A stretch of DNA of 64,000 bases from Chloroflexota bacterium (lineage in GTDB: Bacteria > Chloroflexota > Anaerolineae > UBA7937 > B3-Chlor): NCBI GenBank assembly GCA_030603665.1, contig JAUVXJ010000004.1:186001-250000 (forward strand), in the 5' to 3' direction. The notes under the pieces were generated by a model. That model was not told the origin of the DNA and searched no databases. It saw nothing but the letters and a program-made list of their open reading frames with translations. Shown piece by piece: positions 33,185 through 42,224 of the stretch (its first letter is position 1; every line of letters starts with the position of its first letter). A program made the position numbers and the translations under genes.

Positions 33185-35083
33185 CTACGGCGTGACAATG
33201 TTGAACCAGAATTCAAAGTTGTCCAACAGCGAGAGGAATTCAGCCAGTTTCTCCTGGCTGCCGTCAATCTGAACTTCGCCCGCAGCTTGTTTGTCGGCAA
33301 GGGTCGCTTCGCCTAGCAGGATCTCGTCTAGAGCAGTGCGGGGCAATGTCAGCGTCGTGTCGGCAGTGTCCGATTGCTGGCCTGCCGAGTAGTTCAACAC
33401 GCCATTTTCGACGACAAGCAGATACAGTTCATTCCTATCGGTGAAGTTGACGTTGATGACAATCTGTTTCCCTGCCGCCTTGGGTCCGTTCAGCCGTACC
33501 GCCATCAGATCAAAGAACATCTCGGCAGGGGTGGCGCGGATGGCGTCGGGGCTGGCGGTATTGGGCGCGGGGAGCGCCATCACGCCGTCGCGCAGCTCTT
33601 TAGCGCCAGTGAGGTAGAAGTTTCGCCACACACCTGATTCCGCCTGATAGCCAAGTTGTTCCATCGCGTCGGCTTCTAGGTCCCGAGCTGCCTTGTTGTC
33701 CGGATCGGCAAAGACTACGTGGTTGACTACTTGGGTCACCCAGCGATAGTTTCCGTCGGCAAAGGACTGCCGTGCTTTTTCCAGCACGGCTTCGGCGCCG
33801 CCCATGAATTCTACATACATTTTGCTCGCTTCTTCAGGGGCGAGCTGGTGCAGCGTGGCGGGATTGCCGTCAAAGAAACCTAGATAGAGTTGATAAACAC
33901 ATTTGACGTTGTGAGTGACGGTGCCGTAGTAGCCGCGATTGTGCCAGGCGTGGGACAACTCTTCGGGCAGTTGAATCATTTCGGGAATTTCCAGAATGGT
34001 GTAGCCCTGATTTGCCAGGCGCAGGGTTTCGTCGTGCAGATATTTGTACATATCGCGCTGCTTCTTGAGGAAATCAACACAGGCGTCTTCACCCCAGGTG
34101 GGCCAGTGGTGACTGGCGAAAATTACATCGTATTTTCCGGTGAAATAACCGATCGCTTCGTGAACATATTTCGCCCAGGCTTTGGGATTGCGTGCTTCCG
34201 CCCCGCGCGGGGTGACGAGATTGTGATGGGTGTGGGTGCAGTTTTCCGCCATACAGAGCGCCCGTAAATTGGGGAAGAGAAAGTTAAACTCCGATGGGGC
34301 TTCCGCGCCGGGCGTCATCTGAAATTCCATCTCCACGCCGTCAATGATCATTTTCGTACCGGTTTCGGCCACGTAGTCGGTTGGTTCAATGAGGGTGATG
34401 GTTCCGATTGATGTGACTTGCCCCAACCCCGCGCCGACCTGACCTTTCGGATTTTTGGGTAGCAGGTTGCCGTACATATAGCTGGCGCGCCGGCTCATCG
34501 CATTCCCAGCCATGATGTTTTCGCTGATCGCATATTCTAGAAAGGCCTTCGGGGCGATAATCTTCACCTTGCCCGCTTTCACATCTTCTTCCGAGATGAC
34601 CCCTTTCACGCCCCCCCAGTGGTCAACGTGGGAGTGGGTGTAAATGACAGCGACGATTGGTTTCTTGCCCAGGTGTTTGTAAACAAGGTCCATCCCGGCT
34701 TTGGCGGTTTCGGCGGAGATGAGAGGGTCAATCACAATGTAGCCGCTGTTGGTTTGGATGATGCTCATCACCGACAGGTCGAGACCGCGTACCTGGTACA
34801 CGCCATCGGTCACTTTGAAGAGGCCGTGATGGAGCGCCAGCAAGCGACCTTGCCGCCACAAACTGGGGTTGGCGGTGTCGGGGGATTCTTCTTCCAGGAA
34901 GCTGTAAGCGGCTAAATCCAACGCGACCCCTCCTGCCGCGTTGCGGATAATGGGGTCTTCCCGGCTGGCGATAAACCCGCGACTGGCGTTTTCAAAATCC
35001 GCCTTGTTCTCCCAATCAAGTAGGGTTAACCATGCTTCATTCGCATTTTGGGTGAATTTGGTAGCATCTTTTTGTACTGACAT
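33185..35083 (-). CDS. SdsA1-like alkyl sulfatase, metallo-beta-lactamase fold
   Basis: A 632-residue type III alkyl sulfatase. The metallo-beta-lactamase domain carries the zinc motif YTHSHVDHWGG near residue 150 and later acidic and His ligands (EAPSEFNFLFP, CTHTHHN, ASHHWPTWG). A central helical dimerisation region (AEAVLEKARQSFADGNYRW) and a C-terminal SCP2-like lipid-binding domain (AVRLNGPKAAGKQIVINVNF to the end) complete the family plan. It hydrolyses alkyl sulfate esters to alcohol and sulfate. No signal peptide, unlike secreted SdsA1, so it may be cytoplasmic. Codon use looks less G/C-rich at third positions than the neighbours; possible transfer. Confidence 0.93.
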   Translation of the reverse strand: MSVQKDATKFTQNANEAWLTLLDWENKADFENASRGFIASREDPIIRNAAGGVALDLAAYSFLEEESPDTANPSLWRQGRLLALHHGLFKVTDGVYQVRGLDLSVMSIIQTNSGYIVIDPLISAETAKAGMDLVYKHLGKKPIVAVIYTHSHVDHWGGVKGVISEEDVKAGKVKIIAPKAFLEYAISENIMAGNAMSRRASYMYGNLLPKNPKGQVGAGLGQVTSIGTITLIEPTDYVAETGTKMIIDGVEMEFQMTPGAEAPSEFNFLFPNLRALCMAENCTHTHHNLVTPRGAEARNPKAWAKYVHEAIGYFTGKYDVIFASHHWPTWGEDACVDFLKKQRDMYKYLHDETLRLANQGYTILEIPEMIQLPEELSHAWHNRGYYGTVTHNVKCVYQLYLGFFDGNPATLHQLAPEEASKMYVEFMGGAEAVLEKARQSFADGNYRWVTQVVNHVVFADPDNKAARDLEADAMEQLGYQAESGVWRNFYLTGAKELRDGVMALPAPNTASPDAIRATPAEMFFDLMAVRLNGPKAAGKQIVINVNFTDRNELYLLVVENGVLNYSAGQQSDTADTTLTLPRTALDEILLGEATLADKQAAGEVQIDGSQEKLAEFLSLLDNFEFWFNIVTP

Positions 35084-35144
35084 TGATCTCTCCTTTAGTT
35101 GTGCTTTGACATTTTGGGCACGTGTTCACACCATGATTGTCTCA

Positions 35145-36005
35145 TCAGCCCATTTCGTTCCCACGATCGCCCCGTTTCCCAATTTCACCAGCGACAACCA
35201 TCAGCAATACCAGACCGAGCAGCCCAGCGACCATGATTATCGCCAGTACGTTGGGGTTATCGGCGAAGTTGCCCACCGCCACCAGGAAAGCGGCTGATAT
35301 GTTGCGTTGTGCCGTGCCCAGCGCCAGCACCGAGCGAGAGCCGGCCTCTGGTCCGCCCATGAAATATCCCCCGGCGAAGGTGATTGCCAGAAAGATAAGA
35401 ATAGCCAGGATGCCGCCGGTGCCGATAACACCCAGGATCGTGGCAAAATTGACCGCTATACCCGATACCAGCAAGAGCACCAGACCCAGACTGGAAGCCT
35501 GGCTCATATGCGGTAAAAGCGATGCAGCGGTGTCTTCGTAGCGCGCCTTGATAAACAGGCCGATCGCCAGTGGGGTCAGCATCATGATCACCAGCGATTT
35601 GGCGATATCCAGCGGGTTGACCTCAACGCCCTGCAGCAGCAAAGGCAGCACGATGGGCAGATAGACAATCGTCACCACCATCAGCAACACCATCAAGCCA
35701 ACCGAAAGAGCCACATCACCCCTAGCCGCCTGGGCCAGCTTTGGCAGAAAGGGGGCCCCTGCGGCGGTAGCCATGATGATTAGCCCAGTCGCCAGTCCCT
35801 GCTCCAACGGGATCACTAACAGAATAAGGTAGATTGCCAGCGGAGCCAGGACAAAATTGGCTACCAGGGCCATGATAACCAGGCGCGCCTTACGCAGGGG
35901 CGCGACGATCTGGGCCACCGTCAGGCTCAGTCCCATCGATAACATGCTGCAAATGACAAAGACCAGCACAGACAGCTTCATAATCACTGCTAGAATTTCC
36001 ATCAT
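35145..36005 (-). CDS. bile acid:sodium symporter (BASS) family transporter
   Basis: A 286-residue membrane protein with about nine hydrophobic helices. N-terminal MLSMGLSLTVAQIVAPLR is the usual BASS/SBF start; ATAAGAPFLPKLAQAARGD and LGTAQRNISAAFLVAVGNF are the two crossover motifs (second one ALGTAQRN). Family members move organic anions with Na+. Its position 61 bp upstream of the alkyl sulfatase suggests uptake or export of an organic sulfate or carboxylate; that is inference. AAGGAGAT precedes the ATG. Confidence 0.88.
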   Translation of the reverse strand: MMEILAVIMKLSVLVFVICSMLSMGLSLTVAQIVAPLRKARLVIMALVANFVLAPLAIYLILLVIPLEQGLATGLIIMATAAGAPFLPKLAQAARGDVALSVGLMVLLMVVTIVYLPIVLPLLLQGVEVNPLDIAKSLVIMMLTPLAIGLFIKARYEDTAASLLPHMSQASSLGLVLLLVSGIAVNFATILGVIGTGGILAILIFLAITFAGGYFMGGPEAGSRSVLALGTAQRNISAAFLVAVGNFADNPNVLAIIMVAGLLGLVLLMVVAGEIGKRGDRGNEMG

Positions 36006-36118
36006 ATTTGCGATCTCCTTATATCTGTTCGGGAATACGTCACAAGATTGTGCACTTGTTATCCCGAACTCACGTTAGGGAACTCATTTCGATAAGCTTC
36101 CGTTTGGTGAACCTCCTT

Positions 36119-36505
36119 TCAACCTTCGACCATTCTGGAAGGATAATGCCGATCATAGGCCCTCCGGATGGTAGCCAATAACTCTGCAGGTGGGTCCCCT
36201 TTCGAAATATAAGCATCCGCGCCGACCGCCAGAGCCGCCTGCTCAGTGTCTGTATCCTTGCCGCCCAGGACAATGATCGCCGGACGGGGTCCGTTGTCCC
36301 GGATCTTGTCAAACATCCCGGCAAGGGGCTTGCCAGGCAAATCCCAATCCAGCACCACTAGGTCAGGTTGGGCTGTTTTGACCAATTCCAACAGGCCTGC
36401 AGTGTCTGCTATCGAACCGATAACCTTCAAGCCCGTCTGCTCGTCGAGGAGCATTTCCATTCCTATTCGAAGGTCAGAGCGTTTCACAGCTAACAGGATG
36501 CGCAT
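36119..36505 (-). CDS. stand-alone response regulator receiver protein
   Basis: A 128-residue receiver domain alone: phospho-acceptor Asp in LVVLDWDLPGKP, IIVLGG with the Thr/Ser position replaced by Gly, and ISKG for the conserved Lys. The first acidic pair is weak (LLAVKRSD), so metal binding may be impaired and this could be a degenerate receiver. It lies downstream of a LuxR-type regulator and kinase but behind a terminator. Confidence 0.82.
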   Translation of the reverse strand: MRILLAVKRSDLRIGMEMLLDEQTGLKVIGSIADTAGLLELVKTAQPDLVVLDWDLPGKPLAGMFDKIRDNGPRPAIIVLGGKDTDTEQAALAVGADAYISKGDPPAELLATIRRAYDRHYPSRMVEG

Positions 36506-36745
36506 TCAGATTCCTTACTAGAAAGTGTTGTCAGTAGAAGGGTGCAGTTAGCACGCGGTTAACGAATACTTACTCCTCATCTCGCCCTTGGAGGCACGAT
36601 ATTAGTATGACAGGCAAGCCCGTCGTGCACAACGGTCACATGAAGGGTTTATGTTCAGGATACCTATCGGGTTTTTGCCCCCGACATTTGTAGGGGGGAG
36701 GTTTTGAGGCTCTTTCAGAAAGGGGCTCGGAGCTGAAGAAGACGA
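36506..36745. other. intergenic region upstream of the receiver gene
   Basis: About 240 bp with no credible gene. The minus strand should hold the promoter of the receiver protein, but I see no clear pair of boxes. Confidence 0.4.
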
Positions 36746-36783
36746 AAACTTCCCCGGGATTCATCTTGGTCCCAGGGAAGTTT
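36746..36783 (-). terminator. intrinsic terminator of the two-component operon
   Basis: AAACTTCCC/GGGAAGTTT plus an inner GGGA/TCCC across one mismatch; minus-strand T-run follows. Closes the kinase-LuxR regulator operon. Confidence 0.85.
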
Positions 36784-36822
36784 CTACAAGCTGTCCACTC
36801 ACTTGGGCCGCAGAGCGCGAGG

Positions 36823-37464
36823 TTATGGAACTAACTTGTGCTTCATTGCCAGGGCCGTCGCTTCGGTGCGGTTGCTGGCCCCCAGCTTGGATAGAATGTT
36901 GCTGACGTGTCCTCGAGCAGTCGCCGGGCTGATGGTCAACTCCTCTGCAATTTCCTTGTTGGTTTTCCCGTTGGCAAGCAGGGATAGCACCTCTCGCTCC
37001 CGTTCCGTCAGGTCGTGTCCAAGTGGGGGCGACTGGCGAAGCGTTCGAGCCATGACTTGGGCAGCAGCCGGATGGATCGTAGAGCGACCCTGATACGAAG
37101 CTCGGATCGCCTCGGCCAATTCCTTGGCGTTGACATCCTTAAGTAGATATCCGTCTGCCCCCGACTTGAGCATATTCTGTATCAGCTCCTCTTCCACAAA
37201 ACTGGTCAGGGCGATGATTTTGATATGGGGTAGTGACTCGCGAATGCGAGCTGTGGCTGTGGGGCCATCCACTTTGGGCATTACGATGTCCATTAGGATC
37301 ACATCCGGTTCAACCCGAGCACAGAGTTGGATAGCCTCCCCCCCATCGCCCACATCCGCGACCACCTCCAGATCGTCATGGACGGCTAGCAACATCTTCA
37401 AACCATCCCGAATTAGCCGGTGGTCGTCCACAATCATCACCCGAATTGGTTTCTGTCCGTCCAT
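36823..37464 (-). CDS. NarL/FixJ-type response regulator
   Basis: A 213-residue regulator. Receiver domain 1-125 with acidic pair in IVDDHRLIRDGL, phospho-Asp in VILMDIVMPK, Thr in ALTSF and Lys in LLKDV. C-terminal LuxR-type HTH (LTEREREVLSLLANGKTNKE to VSNILSKLGASN). Its ATG is one base from the stop of the upstream histidine kinase, so it is the cognate partner. Target genes are not evident, though the adjacent BASS/sulfatase genes are candidates. Confidence 0.93.
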   Translation of the reverse strand: MDGQKPIRVMIVDDHRLIRDGLKMLLAVHDDLEVVADVGDGGEAIQLCARVEPDVILMDIVMPKVDGPTATARIRESLPHIKIIALTSFVEEELIQNMLKSGADGYLLKDVNAKELAEAIRASYQGRSTIHPAAAQVMARTLRQSPPLGHDLTEREREVLSLLANGKTNKEIAEELTISPATARGHVSNILSKLGASNRTEATALAMKHKLVP

Positions 37465-37465
37465 C

Positions 37466-40400
37466 TCACAACCTCACTTCTGGATCCGGCCAGGTAACTG
37501 AAACTTGAGTGCCCTTTCCCGGTGAACTCTCGATATGGAAATTGGCACCGATGCTCTTGTTCCTTTCACGCATGATGCCGATACCATAATGCTCGGTAGG
37601 CATGCTTTCTGTATCGAACCCTTGGCCGTTGTCACGAATAGTAAGTGTAATCTGCTCTGGGTCTTTTCGTAAGGTCATAACCACTTGGGTGGCTTCGGCA
37701 TGTTTGAGAATGTTACTGAACGCCTCCTGAGCAGTTCGATACAGGGCGATCTTTATGTCTTTGGACGTATCCGCTTCGCCCTCTATGGTCAACTTCACGG
37801 ATATACGGCCACGCTCAATCATCATGTCTCTCAATTGGTGCAGCAGAGCTTCCAGGCTGGCATCTTCTAAAGCAGATGGATGGAGTTCAAACAACAAACC
37901 ACGCATCTCTGTCAGGGCCACCAGGGTCATCTGCCGTAGTTTGGCCAGATTGCGCTTCGCTTCAGCCGGGCTGCGATCCCAGATCTGTGGCAAGGAATCG
38001 GCCATCATGCTGACCGAGTAGATGGTCTGGGTCACTGAATCGTGCATCTCACGCGCCAGGCGGGTGCGCTCTTCTGCGACGGCCATTGCTTTAGACCTTT
38101 CCATCAAGCGTATGTTTTCGACGCCAGAGGCGATATCACCCGCAATCGTCTCAGCCAGGCTTACGTCGTTGGCAGTATAGCTGTGGTCCACTCGATCCGT
38201 GGCCACGAACATCATTCCCATGCTGGCGCCGCGCATCACAAGCGGTATAAGCATAACGCTATTGATGTTGCCTGGTGTCAGAGCTTCAAACAACACGGAG
38301 GGGAGCAATTGGGATAGTGCCTCTAGAGTTGAATCAGCCTGGGATACATCCTTACCGAAAATCTGCCGGAAGACAGGAAAGTCGGCCAGCGACTGCGGGA
38401 GCCTATCTGAGGCCGAAACAGCTAGGGGTGTAGACAGGCTGAATAACCACTGGAATAGGGGATTATCAGTGAGGGCGGGATCCAGGGACAGCGGCTCAAG
38501 CGGGTCGGTTTTCCTATCGTACCCGTGGATGAATATCATTTCGTTCTTACCTTCTGATGACAAAAGACAATAGACGAAACAGGCATCAAAAAGGGTTGAC
38601 ACTTTCTGGCTGACCATTCCCAAAACCGTCTCTAGATCGGTCATGGTGGTCACCATCTGGGTAATCTGATTGAGCGCGGATAACTCCTCAACCTGCCGGT
38701 TCAAGATCTGCTCCACCCGCTTGCGCCCAGAGATTTCGTGCCGAAGGTTTTCGGCCAGGGCAGCCAACTCAGATGTCCTTTCTGACAAATCTTGGGTTCT
38801 TTCGGCCACCTGTGCTTTGAGTTCGCGACTCCGGCGCTCGATGCCCACCACCCGCCACCGGTACCAGCCGATGACCAGGCCCAGCAGCGCCAGTAGCACG
38901 AGGCCTCGAAACCGCCAGGTCTCCCACCAAGGGGGGGTGATAGTGAGACGGACCGAAGCGCCCTCCTCGTTCCACAGTCCGTCATTGTTAGAACCGATCA
39001 CTCTAAAGGTGTACCTACCCGGATCTAGATTGGTATAGGTGGCCCACCGCTGGTCATTGTCTACCTCGACCCACTGGTTTTCAAACCCTTCCAGCTTGTA
39101 GCGATAGCGATTCTTTTCCGGAGAACTGTAGCTCAATGCCGCAAACTCAAAGGAGATCACATCTTCTTCGTGGGAGAGAACCAACTCTTGGGTCTCGACA
39201 ATTGACTTTTTCAAGGGTGAATCCCCACCTATGGTGACTGGCTTATTCGACAATTGGAAATCGGTTACATATATGGGGGGTATCTGGAGGTTGTCGCGTA
39301 TATCTTGCGGATAGAAGGCAGTCAGGCCATCCGGGCCACCAAACAACAGTTCACCCTCCCTGCTTTTGTAATACGCACCAGGGTGAAAGTTGTTCCCTTG
39401 AAGTCCGTCGCCAGCAACATAATTCCGGAAAGTGCGCGCCTGGGGGTCGAAGCGCGACAGCCCGCATTCAGTGCTGAGCCAAAGCCGTCCTTCCTCATCC
39501 TCAAGTATTCCGTAAACCGTGTCGTGCGGCAAGCCATCTGCCTGGGTATAATTGATGAAGGTCCCGGTCTGGGGTTCGAGTCGACTGATACCGCCACTGG
39601 TGCCAACCCAGAGCGCGCCGTCTTGATCTTGATGGATGACCCAGACTGTGTTGTCGCGCAGGCTGTTGACGTCATCCGGGTTATGTTTGTAGCAGGTGAA
39701 GGTTTCCCTGTCCCGATCAAAGCGGCACAGTCCGCCGCCCCCAGTGCCAACCCAGAGCACACCCGCCCGGTCTTCATGAATGGAATAGACAGTGCCCTCA
39801 CCCAGGCTACGGGGGTCATCAGGGTCGTGGCGGTAATGGACAAGGCCGGCTTTCCCATCCATTGACTGCAGGTTGAGGGCATCGAGCCCGCTAGACCAGG
39901 TTCCAATCCAAAGGACTCCAGTCCGGTCCTCATGAAGCGTAGTGACATGAGGATGCCCCACGCCATAGTGGTTGCTTGGGTCGCGCTGAAGGCGAGTGAA
40001 GGTGCCAGCTTCACGGTCGAATCGGTTGAGCCCCCCACCAAGGGTGCCAACCCAGAGTGTTCCGGTACTGTCTTCTAAGATGGTCCATACATGGTTGTTG
40101 CTCAGGCTGTTCGGATCAGCAGGGTCGTGCAAATAGTGGACATATTCCCCTGTCTGCGGGTCAAAACGGTTGAGCCCCCCGCCCCAAGTGCCAATCCACA
40201 GGTCGTCGAACTGGTCCTCGAAGACTGCCCGAACATTGCTGTTACTCAAGCTGTTCGAGTTCGCGGTCTTGTGTTGGTACAGCGCGAATCCCTGTTCGGT
40301 GGAATCAAGCTTGCTGATCCCTCTCCCTGAAATGCCAATCCAAAGGATCCCCGAACGGTTCACATGAAGGGCAGTCACCGAGTTGCTGCCCAGACTGCGT

Positions 40401-40785
40401 GGGTCAAGGGAGTCGTGCTGGTAGGAGGTGAAGGTGTCTGTCTCCCGGTGGAAGCGATTGAGCCCGCCGTCGAGTGTTCCGATCCACAATACGCCAGACA
40501 GGTCTTCGCGGATGGCTATGACCGTATTACCACTCAAACTATGTGAGTCACCAGGTCTTGGGTGGTAACGGATAAAGGTCTCCGTCTGCGGGTCAAAGCG
40601 GTTGAGCCCGCCACCCCAGGTGCCAACCCATAGCACGCCAAACTGGTCTTCATAGATTGTATAAACGAAGTCGTAACTCAGGCTGTTGAGATCTTCGGGG
40701 TCATGACGGTAGTGGATGAAGGTCTCTGTCTGCGGGTCAAAACGGTTGAGCCCGCCGCCATACGTGCCGATCCAAAGGGCACTGA
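37466..40785 (-). CDS. propeller-type sensor histidine kinase, main part (frameshifted gene)
   Basis: More than 1056 residues downstream of a frameshift. At least eight Reg_prop blades (GTWGGGLNRFDPQTETF type), then a Y_Y_Y domain (RYKLEGFENQWVEV), one membrane helix (WRFRGLVLLALLGLVIGWYRW), a coiled coil, a GAF domain, HisKA_3 with the phospho-His in LAREMHDSVTQT, and HATPase_c with DNGQGFD and GIGIMRER. Catalytic residues are intact. The open frame reaches back to about 40785, where it should join the upstream part; apparent start GTG at 40636 is an artefact. Extracellular sugar-type ligand sensing is known for the family; ligand here unknown. Confidence 0.88.
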
Positions 40786-41469
40786 CCGATCCTCATACAC
40801 GGAGACGACATAATCCCAGCTAAGGCTGAGGGGATCATCGGGGTCGCTCCGGTAGTGGGTGAAGCGGGCGCGCCCTTCCTGTGTTTCGCCTTCAAAACGG
40901 TTGAGCCCGCCACCCTCGGTGCCAATCCAGAGGACACCGCTACTATCTTCAAATATCGCGTAAACGTTGTTGCTGCTCAAGCTGTGAGGATCATCTGGGT
41001 CATGCTGGAAGCGAGTCCACTGCTCAGTAGTTGGGTCAAAGCGGCTCAACCCGCCGCCGGTGTGCGAGCCAGCCCAGATCATGCCCTGTCGGTCTTCGGA
41101 GACTACCCAGAATGCAATGCCGCCAGGGCTGTTGGGATCATTGTGCTTCTGCTTGTAGACCTTGAACTCATACCCGTCATAGCGATTGAGGCCATCATAG
41201 GTCGTGAACCACATAAAACCTCTGTGGTCTTGGGTGATACTCCATACGCGACCTTCGGAGAGACCATCTTCGGTGGTTATGTGTTCGAATCTGAGCTCTC
41301 GGTCAACGGGCAGGGGGGGAGCTAGAGGATTGTCGCCATCCTGGGCATAGATTGATGGCGTTGGCACTAGTAGCAGGGTCGCCAACGCCGCAAGAACGAT
41401 CGTTGCCCACTTAGGAGAAGTCTTTCCGTTTCTTGTGGAGCTGAATGGATTCAATCGAAAGATAATCAT
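40678..41469 (-). CDS. N-terminal part of the frameshifted propeller histidine kinase
   Basis: Signal peptide (MIIFRLNPFSSTRNGKTSPK, hydrophobic to YAQ, about residue 43), then the first four Reg_prop blades (FEHITTEDGLSEGRVWSITQ, WIGTEGGGLNRFEGE). The frame breaks after VYEDRS: the next codons should read GALWIGTYGGGLNRF, and do so one frame over from about 40782. A one-base loss there explains both pieces, so this and the 37466 entry are one gene of about 1335 codons, either truly broken or a sequencing error. Confidence 0.85.
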   Translation of the reverse strand: MIIFRLNPFSSTRNGKTSPKWATIVLAALATLLLVPTPSIYAQDGDNPLAPPLPVDRELRFEHITTEDGLSEGRVWSITQDHRGFMWFTTYDGLNRYDGYEFKVYKQKHNDPNSPGGIAFWVVSEDRQGMIWAGSHTGGGLSRFDPTTEQWTRFQHDPDDPHSLSSNNVYAIFEDSSGVLWIGTEGGGLNRFEGETQEGRARFTHYRSDPDDPLSLSWDYVVSVYEDRSVPFGSARMAAGSTVLTRRQRPSSTTVMTPKISTA

Positions 41470-41578
41470 GACTATCCTGCACTTCTTTGGAGATTCAGAA
41501 GAGTGTGTTTCGCCTCCAAAATGTGCTATCAGACGTGATTCCTTTCAAAGCACGCCTATGATAGCATGGCAAATCTCA

Positions 41579-41695
41579 GAGTGCGAGGTTGCTGTGCAGC
41601 GCCTGGAGTACGATGTGGACAGCGTCATCGACAAGCGGACCGAATTGGGTCATCCAGCCGTCGATTGGGTGGGAAGCAGGCTGCGCCTGGCGGCC
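41579..41695 (+). repeat. 117-bp direct repeat, copy 2 (orphan metallophosphoesterase 3' end)
   Basis: A fragment encoding CEVAVQRLEYDVDSVIDK to RLRLAAE, matching the end of the gene at 30976. It has no upstream half and is therefore a pseudogene remnant. Together with copy 1 it brackets a 9.85-kb block. Confidence 0.85.
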
Positions 41696-41723
41696 GAGGT
41701 CTCACTGGGGGTAGTCAACTCGT

Positions 41724-42224
41724 TCAGGACAGGGTGATCAGAGAAGCTCCCTTGTCCACACTGTCGCCAGGCGCGACGTGTTTCTTCCGAACGGTCCCAT
41801 CCCTCGGCGCTCGAAGCTCGTTGTCCATCTTCATGGCCTCGACGATGACCAGGATCTCACCCTCCTTGACCTGTTGTCCCTCTTCCACAGGCACGTCGAA
41901 GATGAGACCCGGGATGGGCGATTTGATGGCGAGTTCTTCCCCTTCTTGTGGCTGGCGTGCACGCCGGGCTCTCGCCGCGCGCCGCGTCCCCTCATCCTCC
42001 ACCCGGACGTCAAAGCGCTGCCCAAGGAGCAACACGCGGTAGCTACCCTCGCGCTCCTCAACGTGGACCTCGTAGGATGAGTTGTCCACGATCAGGGAGT
42101 AGAGCGATGGTCCGCCAGTGCTCTCGATAGTCGCTGCGTAGCGGTGGTCGTCGACGACGATCTCCTCGGGGTCGTCCAGCCCGATGTGGAAGGTTTCGCC
42201 CTCAACGCTGGCCACGTAGGTCAT
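41724..42224 (-). CDS. accB: biotin carboxyl carrier protein
   Basis: A 166-residue protein. The C-terminal 75 residues form a biotinyl domain with the classic EAMKM site (VIVEAMKMDNELRAP), the Lys being biotinylated. The N-terminal half (YVASVEGETFHIGLDDPEEI, YSLIVDNSSYEVHVEEREG) is the arm seen in acyl-CoA and pyruvate carboxylase carriers. Its start overlaps the biotin carboxylase stop by 4 bases. No carboxyltransferase is in the window, so the acyl substrate (acetyl-, propionyl-CoA, pyruvate) is open. Confidence 0.9.
   Translation of the reverse strand: MTYVASVEGETFHIGLDDPEEIVVDDHRYAATIESTGGPSLYSLIVDNSSYEVHVEEREGSYRVLLLGQRFDVRVEDEGTRRAARARRARQPQEGEELAIKSPIPGLIFDVPVEEGQQVKEGEILVIVEAMKMDNELRAPRDGTVRKKHVAPGDSVDKGASLITLS

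Noticed and set aside
41435..41737. 100-residue plus-strand ORF carrying the phosphoesterase tail
   Set aside because: Only the last third matches the gene; there is no upstream half or ribosome site, so it is treated as a repeat remnant, not a gene.
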